From Toxorhynchites rutilus septentrionalis (taxonomy: Eukaryota; Arthropoda; Insecta; Diptera; Culicidae), in contig NC_073745.1 of NCBI RefSeq assembly GCF_029784135.1, forward strand, positions 49,487,619 to 49,551,618: a stretch of DNA of 64,000 nucleotides. The letters run 5' to 3'. A program made the translations under genes and the position numbers. The notes beneath the pieces were generated by a model, which worked only from the letters and a program-made list of their open reading frames with translations, had not been told where the DNA came from and did not search any database. Positions 37,401 through 49,400 of the stretch are shown here, in pieces (within the stretch, counting starts at the first letter, position 1; each line of letters opens with the position of its first letter).

Positions 37401-40400
37401 AAAAACCGCAGAGGCAGTTCTTTGTGTCCATCGACCTTCACCTTAAGAAAGTAACATTCCAATGATTCCAAAAGGGGAAAACAACGGATTGCCGAGGGGT
37501 TGAGGACCCATGCAGATGAGGCCAGAAATGTCGTAATCACGAGTAATTAGAGGTGTCACATGATGGGCATAGTACGGTTCTGAGTACTGCTTTGATCATG
37601 CCCATTATATTACCGGAACATGTTTCGACCGTATTCTGGAACCAGTTGACCGATTGCAGCCATTTATATTGGCAACATAAAGGATCATATTATCTTTTTT
37701 TGGTTGAGCTTAAATTGGTTGAATGAAGGATGAGAAAACTAAAAAACAGGATTTAAGAAAAACAGTTGTCAAAATCAAAAGGGGTCTGTACATCTAGAAC
37801 GTTCTAGAAACCGACATTCAGAGGCAAAGATCTGTCATAAATACTTTTCAATATGAATACTTGGAACAGTCGAACAGTGATGGCTCTGGATTGTTTGGAA
37901 GATTTGGTTTGCATCCCAATATACATTGATACAAACTCGAGTCCGTACACCACTATGTATCTGCCCTTCTCACTTCTTTCGATAGTTGAAAACTAGCTTG
38001 CGATGCATTCTATTTAGATAAAGTCATAGTGTCATATGGGAGGGAAGAGGAAGAATGTTTTTATTTCTTATAAAATGAAGCAAATGTATTAAAATTCGTT
38101 CCAACTCATATTGATCAATTCGGGACTTTATGTTTAGTATGAGCACTTATGTCCATTGCAACTGCCTACGAGCTTTTTGATGTATCTAGGAATAATACTT
38201 ATATATTTATTCATCTTAGTTTTTCAATGGAATTAATGTCGGAAGATTGTGGAGGATTATGTATAATTTTAAAGCAATTGTAAAGTACCGTTATACTTTT
38301 GAATCCGGACGGCTTCTTACTCCGGACACTTTTCCATGTGACTAGTAGTAACTATTGCATCAATTTATTGTAGTGTCAAGCATAGTACCTAGCTGTTGGC
38401 AAAAAAATTTAAAAAATCAAAATAAATGTTTGTGTTTCTCAAAACCCCTTGTCCGGAGTGAAAAACACATTTAGAAGATGATTTTAAATCCAAAGAACTC
38501 TGAAATACAATATAGGGTAAGTGGAGGTAATTTGGATCACCTAAGCAAATCGCCTAATATTTCACTGAGCTACACTCTTAATCATTATATCAAGCTTCAA
38601 ACTACCAAATGTATCATAAAATAAAAGAGATAATTTTTGGACATTAAAATTTGATGCGGGGTGATTTGGTCCAGTGTGTGTTTCATCGAAAAAAACATAC
38701 TTATGTTTATGTAAAGTAATTTGAGATAATACTACAATCAGTAACAGTGTTCTGGGATCGATACCAGGTGTCTTGGTCAGATTCCAGACCGTAATATTGT
38801 ATTGAGACCATTTCGAGTTCTGCATGGATCTTTTCACAGTTGTTCGAGCGTTTTCAAACACTTTCGATCCTTGGTCAAAGATAATCCATCATTGCGTTGC
38901 TCTTTCAAGCTCCTACCTCTTCTCATTGAGCGGCATCTGAAATCAATCAGACCGAAGAACAGCTTCAAACCTGTAGGACCAACTGACCCCACAGAAACAT
39001 GCAAAAACTAAAATGCAATTAGTTTCATTTATTGTTATCAAACTTACAGTTTCGCTGCATCATATTGTTCCTCTTCTTTAGGTGAACAGAACTTTACTGC
39101 ACAATAAACGAAAAGTTTGTTAATCAGCGGAAAAAAAACCTTAAAACCACGATCGAAACATTCGCATTTTATGACAATAAAAGTGCTCCCTGTGATCATG
39201 CTACCCTTTCCCTCCACCTGTTAAATTTTACCAAAGTTGTTTTACGTTAGGTACATACGGTTCAACAATAGAAGGAGATGACATTATAAAAAATCCAAGT
39301 TGAGTCGTACTTTTTAAGTTAAAGGGGTGTCCAAATCACCCCAAGTATGTATGCAAAATTATGCAATGTAATCATCGATTTCATCGCAAACATGGCCACG
39401 AAAGGTATAACAAGTTTATGTGAGTCACACGTTTACGCAGAATTTTCAAAGTCAATAACCGACTCCAATCCATCACCTGTGTATGCATTAAATTCTCCAA
39501 GGCCACCAATTACTCACTGCCAGCTGGTCGTTCCGACTCAATGGAAGTCCGCAGTAATTTACGATTTTCCTTGGCACTTGTTCCAAACTATCCCATGAAA
39601 ATTACTAATTGGTTCCACATGCCTACGCTATGCGACCGCAGCCGCCGGACGACATGTTAAAAAGTACCTCTCGGTACCGCAACCAAAGTAAGAGAGACCC
39701 ATAAATCGCAGCAGTGGTGTTGTGCATTCCGCGACCTTCGATGCGCTTCACAGCCTCTTGCATACATTACAACCTGCCCGATGATGAGCATACCAATAAA
39801 AGCCTGCCACCGGCGGTTTTAATTATCGTGAATGCATTCTTAACGAATTGATTGTGATAGCGGGGAGAAGCTTACTTACAAACAACACTATCTTGTTAAG
39901 CTAATTGCAAAATCTTCCAACAGTGTCGAATCGAACAAACATGCTGCACAGCGCAGCGTCAAGTAATAAATTATCGATTACCACACCGAGATAAGCAGCA
40001 CTCCAACAGATGGGAACGAGATTTTAATTATTGTCCATTGTGTTTTCTTAATCCATAGGGTCTGCAAGCCATTCGGTGCCCGGCCGGTCTGTACTTCGAC
40101 ATCGAGAAACAGACGTGCGACTGGAAGGACGCTGTGAAGAACTGTAAGAACAAAAACCGTGAGCGAAAGATCAAGCCTCTGCTGATCACGGACGAGCCAC
40201 TCTGTCAGGACGGATTCCTAGCCTGCGGTGACGGAAACTGTATCGAGCGGGGACTTTTCTGTAACGGAGAGAAGGACTGTAACGATGGTTCGGACGAGAA
40301 CTCTTGCGGTAAGTGTTAACTCCCCTTTGCTCTAATGTTTGAAAGTGCAAGGTCCGAAACACGAATTATTTAAGATATGCAAAATTATTACCACCAACCA

Positions 40401-43400
40401 CCTGTTTTCGGTCTGAGACAGATTTGTTCAGTATTTATTCACTGCAAGTGATGCTCTCTTCTGCGCTGTGAATTGCGGACGATATAGAACCATTGCTCGA
40501 ATTAAAAGATGTGAGATATAATTAGAAATAACTACACGAAATCATTCCCATGGGGTTGAGAACTGAAGAGATAAATCACTCGTAGATTTTGTAACAAATC
40601 TGCACAGCGACTCGTAATAGGTCAGTCGGCTAGCAGGCTGTTGCCGTGATCGAAATCGAACAAGTTTTTGCTTCTAACCAGCCCAACCAAACCAACCAAC
40701 CGGTGCTCAGTAACTTCCCCGTGTGCAATATCTACTGCCAGCCAACGTGTTTGCTGATGCAAATATTTGCTCCAACGAAAGCAAAATTTTCTCAGCGCGT
40801 TAGAAGACTACAATCTTGCCCAGATAACCCAGCTTCGGAGTAACTAGTTTTTCTCTCGTTTCTCTCCTTCTCCTTTCCTCTGTCTCTGTGCTTCGATACG
40901 GATCTACTCGGCAGCCACTATTGCCCACCCAGACTGCCTTTGGCACGAATACCTTAAGATGCCGCGTGACTGGCTTTGCTTGTTGGCTCTAGTGGGTTAC
41001 GGCATTTGTTTTTTGTTTTCGCTTTTTTTTTCTCTTGAATTTTTCTCTTGTCTTGAAAAAAAATGGCACTGGTCGAATCTCGACCATGTGCACATGTTCG
41101 ACAGTAGTTGTAAATTTTCACAGGATACTAGAGGAAACTAAAAAATTGAACCTAATTTCCCACTAGATCCTCTAGTAGGAGCAATACACGAGATGTGGAA
41201 CATTTAAATTTAATGTAATCACCACAATGATTGGTTAAATTGAAAAAGTGCAAGAGTTTGCTTGTTGGAAGGGATTTCGATAAATCACAACGACATCTTA
41301 ATACTTAACAACAATCATGGTAACAATCAACACATGTTTTCGGAATACTTGAAGAAGTTTCATGAAACAAGAATGAAATTTTCATGGTAGCTTCAATTTT
41401 GTTTACCGTAACATTAAAAAAATCATTCGAATTTTATGTCTCCAATGCGTTTTTGGTTACATAAAAAAACAAATATAAATTCATCACTGTTTTAACTTTG
41501 CGACAATAACGAATTATTAATTGAATTTGTTTTTTTAATAGTGTACATGGTTAAAAATATTTCTTTTTCTTGAAAGCTGAGGTTTTTTACACAACATATC
41601 AAAACATCAGAGAGGCGTTTATTCAATATTTTGATAAGTCAATCTTATGGTATTTCATAATATGGCAAGAATAAACTAAGTTCGTCTGTTATATTTTTCA
41701 TTAAGCTACCTGCACAACCTGGACATGTAAACTTTGAAAAATTACAACTCGAAAACGAAAAACATGCCTCTCTAACATAACATAACATGGATAAGTTATG
41801 TGAAAAAAACTCAGTTTTCAATCAAATATAACGCCCTCTATCTTTAAACAAGTAAACTATAAAAACAACAACCAATAATTACAAAAACAAAATCCAAAAA
41901 AAATTGCGAGCGTAATATTTTTTTCAAATAACTACTTTGCCTTTGTTTAATATGTCGATGACATGAATCCGGCAAGTAGTTCAAAAGTTACGAGTGTCTG
42001 AAAAAAGCCATTTTTGGAAAAAAGGAAAAAAAAAGATTTTTCGGACCACCTTAAAATGAGGAATGAAAAAAAAACACTCGACAAAAAAAATTGAGAAACA
42101 GAATGTGAGGTCGAAAATTTGCTGTAGAAAATCACGGAAAATCAACGCATAAAGATGGAATACACATCAAGCTCCAATTTTCAGGTACATACATGATTCC
42201 GCTTGTGGATGTAATTTTAGCTGCTTCGATATTAAGCATTTTGAGTGGTTTAATATCAAAATTCAATTCGCTAATGGTTATATTTCGGTTTGTGAGTTAG
42301 CAGAGAAGCGATAGTAGGTATGTACGGAAAAGTAAATTTATTTTTGAGTGGAAAATTTGAATTATTGAAATAATTGTACTGGTGGGGTAAAACGGACAGT
42401 TGCCAGTGGGTGTGAGATGGACTATGAAAAGTTTGATTAATCTACTCCTAAGGAATGCCCTGCGTCTATGAATGGAAATTAAATCGCCAAATGTGGACTG
42501 TTTAGAAGCTAACTGGAACCAGAAGCAGAATAGTGGAGGGTCTGTCCGTTTGTACTGCTGAAAAGCACGATATCACTTCGAGGTGGATTAATTCGATTTT
42601 TTCATCATTTAACGGATATTTGTGATGAGTTCAGATCTTGGTTGAATAAAGTTATTCCTCTCGCGATCGATAAACCCCTACGCTTCATGTATTATAAATC
42701 TGTCCATATTACCCCCACTATATGTCTATATTACCCGCATCGAAAAAAAAAGTTGTACTTTTCGGTCCGTTTTTATTTCAGTAAAAAACATTTTAAAACA
42801 CTTTTTTTTTGTAAAACATTTGGCCAATTTGGTAGAAAAACAGTATATTGAATTGCAAGAAACTGCAACAAAGTTTTGGGAAACATGAGTTTCCAATGAT
42901 ATAATTGAAGTTCTTCTTAACATGTCCGTTCTATCCCCACCTCCCCTACATATTTTTACCTTGGTGTGTGTAGGTGAAGAGGACAACAACATCGGGAAGA
43001 AATCAAATATCGATTTTCTTCGGGTTTTTCAAGGATAATTTTTTTCAAACATATATTTTTTTTAATTAACTCAATAGCAAATCCAATTAACCTCATCAAC
43101 CAGCTTTCACTTGGTTCCAAGAACGTTCAAGTACGACCTTTCCACACAGTTTTTTTTTCTTTTTCGACTTCGTGTTCGATAATAAATAACACAATAAGTA
43201 ATGATCGCACTGGAAATCGGAAGGCAGTTTTGAAAACTCCAATATATTCTGTTAACCTGTTGCTTTGACGAAAAAAAATTTATTTGAATTTTTCGAGCAC
43301 GCGTTTCATAAAATTCTAAAAAAAGTTTTTTTTTTGGAAAATAGTTACTAAGATACATTCCATTGACGCATATTTGAAAGCTTCAATCGCTCCAGAATAT

Positions 43401-46400
43401 TCACCGCTTCTAATCAAAATGGAATTTAACTTTCCTTTCGAACGCGCAATTCGAGTGATTCAATCGGTGCCTCAGCCCGCCCAGAAATATATTCAACCAT
43501 AACGTATTGCAGTAAACGATTGACTACGCGCAATTGGTTACGAAATATATTGACGATATTCGTTCTAAATAGAAGAATTCTCCTGGTAGCTACAGCTACA
43601 TGGAATACATTTTTTCTATACCTTCTGTTTTTTTTTCTTTAGACTCATTTAGCAATTCAGCTGTAACAGAGCCGTGTTTATTCGTGTGCATTTTTATCTA
43701 ATTTTTTTGTATATTACACAGTAGCCATTTAGGCGTAAGAGTATTCCTATCCTATTAAATATATGTTTTATGTTTTATATAATACATGTTCGATGCAGAA
43801 AAGTAAATTTTCATACATAATTTTTATTTTCAAAGCGCGTTATTCACTTGAGATTTATATTGCTACTTTCGCTGCACACCAACGAAACACGAAGCTTAGT
43901 TCCGCAAACACGAAATCCAACTGAGCTAACAATGATGTCATTGTAGAACATATGGGAATTATTTTTTTCAAACATTCACTCAAAGTTTTCAAAGATTTCA
44001 AAGTTTCAACCACAAAAAACATAACATTGTTCTACGGGCAGAAACGAATATAACAAAATAAAAACAACACAAATCAGACCATACTTTCCTCGGGTTTTGC
44101 ACTTACCAACACATTTGGCCTTCCATTTTTATTTATACAGATAGAAGATATAGGAGTGCGTTATTTCTCCTGAATATCCATTTCCACTTTCAAACAAATA
44201 TCAATTTCGTTATCGCATCGAATCAACATCGAATGGACTAACAACTCTTATCATGATTTAATTGTAGAACATATGGAAATTCGATCTTCCGAATTTTCCG
44301 ACCTTCCTTCAGATTTTTCCGAAAATTTTTCGATACACCAACAGACGAATACAATGAAATAATAACGGCTCAAATCAGACCATTCCTTCCTCGGGTTTTG
44401 CGCTTACCAACACATTTGGGTTTTTTTAGATATTTTCCCCGACGATCCAAGCAAAATTTCGATGTCATTGTACTGAAGAGTGTTTAATTCTCTTTCTATA
44501 ATGTTCGTTATCGCCGACATGAATTTTTCAATACGTTTCATTTTTCAATTTTGTCTGTAGGAAACATTTATTTTGACATTTCAACTTTTTTTATTAGAAC
44601 TATTCTGAGCTACAGTTGATATCTTGTGCTCAGATTTCAACTGAATCGAGTCTGATTGAGTGTCCTCTTATCGTAATCGACCTTCGCATTCAATTGGAAA
44701 TGAGTTTTTGCTTCTTCTTGATCGATCTTGATCTTGATGTACGAACAGTAGGGTGCCAATAAAAATTGTCATCTCTAATTTCAAAAAGTTACCTCATAAA
44801 AAATGTTCACCACCTCGAAAAAACACCCCATGCAAAATATTAGCTCAATCGTACTTAAGGGAGAGTGGCGCAAAGCGATCAAAGTTTGATTTTTTTTAAA
44901 ATCGAAAAATCATCCAGAGGGGGAGTAAAGGAAATCGGGGTTTTCGAAAAAAAAAATTTGATGCCAAATGTCATAAAATTTCATGAAACGTCGAGATCTA
45001 GTGTCATCTCGAAAATTATTTTTTTGTCAAAAATCGCCACTTTGGGACTTTTTTTTCGTTTTTTTTTCGGAATACGAAACGAAACGTATGGTTTTGGGTA
45101 CCAATAAAAATAGCTATCTCGATTTTTCATTCGGAACTTCCTGCGAAATGTTGATTTGCGCGATAATAGACGGCTTCCATCTGTCAATAATTTCTCTAAA
45201 CCCTAACTAAACTTTCAACACTGAAATGAATAACTTACCAAACAATAAGCTTTCGGAACAATCCCAAGCTGACCACTAGTAGTAGTATAGTAAAATTAAC
45301 AATGCATTCGAACATCATATTATATATTTGGTTTTCCTTTTTGTGAGCCTCATTTTTTTTTTTTAAATAACTCGCCAACGAAGTCAAACATAGCATATTT
45401 GATTTTTTGATGAGTAGAACAGCTAACCCAATACTAGGTTGCTATAAAATTAAAATCGATAAATATAATTATCTGTATTTGCTAATCGCCAAGCAAACAG
45501 TGAGTTTTACCAATAAATATTGTTTCAATTATACAATCAATGGCTACATCCATTTGGCGGCTACCTCCAACTGTCCGGCCGCTTTAATCAGTGTCTCAAC
45601 AATCCGGTGGCCGTTAGTTTTCGAAAACAATTTCCAATCGAAGTTACACACCTCATCCGCAAGTATGGTGGTTTCCAAGCCCTCTAACTACATAACCGCA
45701 TAATACCCTTCGTCCGCCTCTCACCCCCACCGTTCCGAGACAACGGTTCGCCCTAGACTCGAGTGGAAACCAAACCAAGAAACCAAGAAAAGCCGACCTG
45801 AAACAAGGAAGTACAAAATTAGTTGGTCCAGTCTTGTGTAGACGAATACGTGGTGATCCAAAAATAGACACCACTACCAGGCACGGAAACCGCCTTTCGA
45901 TTTCAACAGAGGCATGCGTCACGCGTGCGTAGCCATTCGAAATGCACAACTCTCATATCGTCCGGCGATCTTCCGAGAGCAGGTTATTCCGGCAGCCAGC
46001 AACAGCGTGTGGTTTTCTTTTCATTTGGACGGAGGAAACCACTTTTGGCAGTCCGTGCCACATATAACACCTTCAAATATGGATTCAAAGATTCACGTCG
46101 TAAATCTTTCACCGGGTGACCGGGCTGATGCCACGTCCTGTCGGGTGCAATTTTGCGCGATCGTCAGTCAGTCGTCTTCAGTTGATATTAGCATTCACAA
46201 GTCACAAGTGGAGCCATGCAATGCGCACCGACCGGTTCGACCGGTTCGGTGGTCAAATAATCTTCGAATTAATAAGAAAAAAATCCACAGCATTGCGTAA
46301 TCCACTCTAGCGGGGCGAGTTATGCCGTTTATACTTTCAAATTCCCCGCCGGGAGCCTCTTCAGGAGGGGTGTTTTTCAATCCTCTTCACTCGACTAGTC

Positions 46401-49400
46401 TTGAGAATGGCTAGCTCACAGCATCCGAGAACGAAGCGGTTACGTGGAGCCGGTTCTCCCGGCAATAATCGAATTCAGGCGTGAAATCTGATCATTTAGA
46501 CATCTCATCAGGTGGGCAAAATTAAATTTGAATAAATGAGAAACGGGTGTCACAGAAGGTGACATTGAGAAACGTTTCTGGGGGGGATCTCTGCTTATGA
46601 TTTGAACTCGTGCTCTCCCGCACAAGCTGATCTTCTTAATGTGGTTGCCCTTGAAACAGAAATGATATTCGTGTTTTTTTCTCGTTCTTCTTATTTTCAA
46701 TGGATTTGAACAAATTAGAGTGACTGTGTCAAGAGTAATGAAAACGAAAGAAAGGTCGTTTCAGTGGTTATGAAATACTGCCATATTCCAGCGCCGTTGA
46801 AACATTGACAATAACACACGCACACTCGGAGGGCATGAACAAAAGCAATGATAATTGGTGCAGTAAATTAGTTGTGCCCAAAACCGGCGAACTGCTACAG
46901 AGGTACAACGTTGTCAACTACAGTGGTGCTCCATTAGAACAAGGGTGGAACCAAGGATGGTGTACTGCGGGCGGGTTATCAACAGCAACCACATGAGCCT
47001 CTGAACGCCATGTTTTATTTTCCTTCGAGTGGAATGCCGTCTTATGGTGGCCTCGTATCCACGTCGTGCAAAGTTGATTGGACAGGTTGGCTGTTGCGAG
47101 TTTGTGGTGGGCCATTGCATAACCACCCGGTTCCGACCCGGGGATTGGGTCTTCTCTCGTTATCCAGATGGAAAGGATTTCGATAGGGTTGAGCAGCGTT
47201 AGTTGTTTAGCAGCGATTGTAAGCTGGGAGATTTTGATTTTTTAAAGTGTTTTAAATAATCTATATTTCTCCAGGGACTGTAAATTCTCTTTTTTATTTG
47301 CGGTTGATTTTTTCAGAGCTCGTCTTCGGGACTATCGACCGTTTTCGTTCATGAATGATTCAAATTGTAGTTTGGTTCGATATCTATCAATCTTCAACAG
47401 TTATCAGCAATGTTTAAGATCGTTTTTTCCAACTGTTGTATTCAGCATACTGCAATTTAAATCTTTGTTATATTAGTAAGGATTATCGATTCTAATATAC
47501 TATACATAACAATTCGAAACATGACTCCAGTCTCATTTCATTGGACAAAGATCGTTTTACTGAACTGATTTGTTTTGAATGACTAAAAGATAAAAATCAA
47601 TGTTTAATTAGGCATCTACATTATTTACGAAAAATGAAAGTGAAGGAATCGTAGAACTGATACTGTCCAAACTAGGCTGACCAAACCGTTCAGGAATTAA
47701 ACGTAACACGTAACGCCAAGAAAAATCAAAAAATCATATTTTTTTGAAGTACAGTAGAGTCCGTTTATTATGACTCCGTTTACATTGAATAACCGCTCAT
47801 TATGACATAATTAGACAACGAAGTATGGTTTAATTTAGAATTCTATGTAAAAAAGTCGGATATAATGACTTGCTTTATAGTAGCATGTCGCCTATTATGA
47901 TCCATGTTTAAAAAATTATGTAAAAAATTATGCCCCACATTTTTCAACAAAACTCTTCGTATTCGTAAATGTTTAGTTGCTGAAGAGACTTTGCGAAAGA
48001 GATTAGGATTTCTGAAAATCTTATTATTCCAGCGTCTCGGAAAACTGCTTGCATCATTCCTATTCATAAATCTGGCAACTGTAAGCAGGTGACGAATTAT
48101 CGCGAAGTATCCATACTTTGCTGTCTCAGCAAAGTGTTCGAAAGACTGATACGCAATCTCTTATACAACGTGGTGTCTCCTACAGGGTGGGCCATTTAAA
48201 GTGGAAGCATCTGGCAACCCCATAACTTTTGACAGAGATGTCAGATTAACAAATGTCATACCGCGTTGGAAGCGTCATTTCAGTACAATTTTAACCATGG
48301 AACAATACACACCTAAACAACGCGCTGAAATTGTTCAGCTGTACATTCAAAATAACTTCTCAATTGTGTTAACTAAACGTGCGTGGAAAAATAAAAATAA
48401 AGTTAAAACATCGCCTGGAGACAACACTATACGTCGATTATATGCCAAATTTATATCGTCTGGTAGTGTTGGTAATGCCAGTCATCTGTCCAGACAACGA
48501 CCAAGACGTTTCGACGAGAATATTGATGCCGTTCGAGCCAGTGTTGCAGAGACTCCATCGACATCAGGTCGCCATCGTTCGCAAGAGTTAGGCACCGATT
48601 TTTTATTGCCATTTGTTCGTGAAAATGAATTGGACAATTACTGGTTCCAACAGGACGGCGCTACATGCCATACAGCGGCTGCCACGACCAAATTATTGCG
48701 CGAAATGTTCCCCGGAAGATTAATATCGAAAAACGGCGATTATGACTGGCCACCGAGATCACCTGATTTGACGCCTCCTGACTTTTTTTTATGGGGATAT
48801 TTAAAATCCAAGGTATACACTGGTAAACCAAGGACCCTGGCTGCGCTGAAAGACAATATCCGACAAGAAATTGCTGCCATATCGGCCGAAACATTGGGCA
48901 AAGTGATGGAAAATGCCGAAAAAAGGGCACATTTTGCGGTCAAGGCCAGAGGCGGTCATTTACGAGATATCATAATCAAAAAGTAGTTAGAACAAATCTC
49001 CTTGGACCAAAATAAATGAATTTCAAAAAAAAAATTTAAAATTCCACTTCTTTACTTTGCTATTGCAAAAACAAATCCTTCCACTTTAAATGGCCCACCC
49101 TGTATAATCTTCGACGGTCAGCATGGATTCATAAAGCATCGCTTTGCCACAACGAATCTAATGTGATACGTTACCACACTGTCCCGTGAAATCTGTGAAC
49201 TCGGAGTTATGATTGATACTCAGCTCATATTCAACAAGCACTTGGGCGTTATGACCGCTAAAGCTTTCTGTGTACTAGGATTCATTCGTCGTCATGCGTA
49301 CGAGTTCACCGATATTCAAGCTTTGAAGACTTAGTATTCGATAGTTCGTGGTATTCTTGAGTATGCTGCTTCAATTTGGTCTCCCCATTACGTAGTTCAC

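Larger units (their letters stand above)
35195..37788 (+). mobile_element. pogo/Jerky-type DNA transposon with both ends, carrying a retroposon fragment
   Basis: Termini are CAGACCCCGTTCGATTTTGG at 35195 and the complement of CAGACCCCTTTTGATTTTGA ending at 37788 (20 of the first 23 bases pair). They lie at TA on both sides (35193-35194, 37789-37790), as expected for pogo. Just inside the left end, TTTTGGCAA (35210) pairs with TTGCCAAAA (35237-35245). Inside are a broken Jerky-like transposase (35488-36275), a retroposon fragment (36330-37060) and a palindrome (37195-37440). The target duplication is intact. Confidence 0.88.

Noticed and set aside
37259..37540. 93-codon minus frame within the pogo element
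   Set aside because: It overlaps an inverted repeat and has no family motif; judged accidental.
46555..46640. Possible tRNA or SINE head on the minus strand
   Set aside because: Only a B-box-like word is convincing; no A box, body or tail match to the other SINEs was found.
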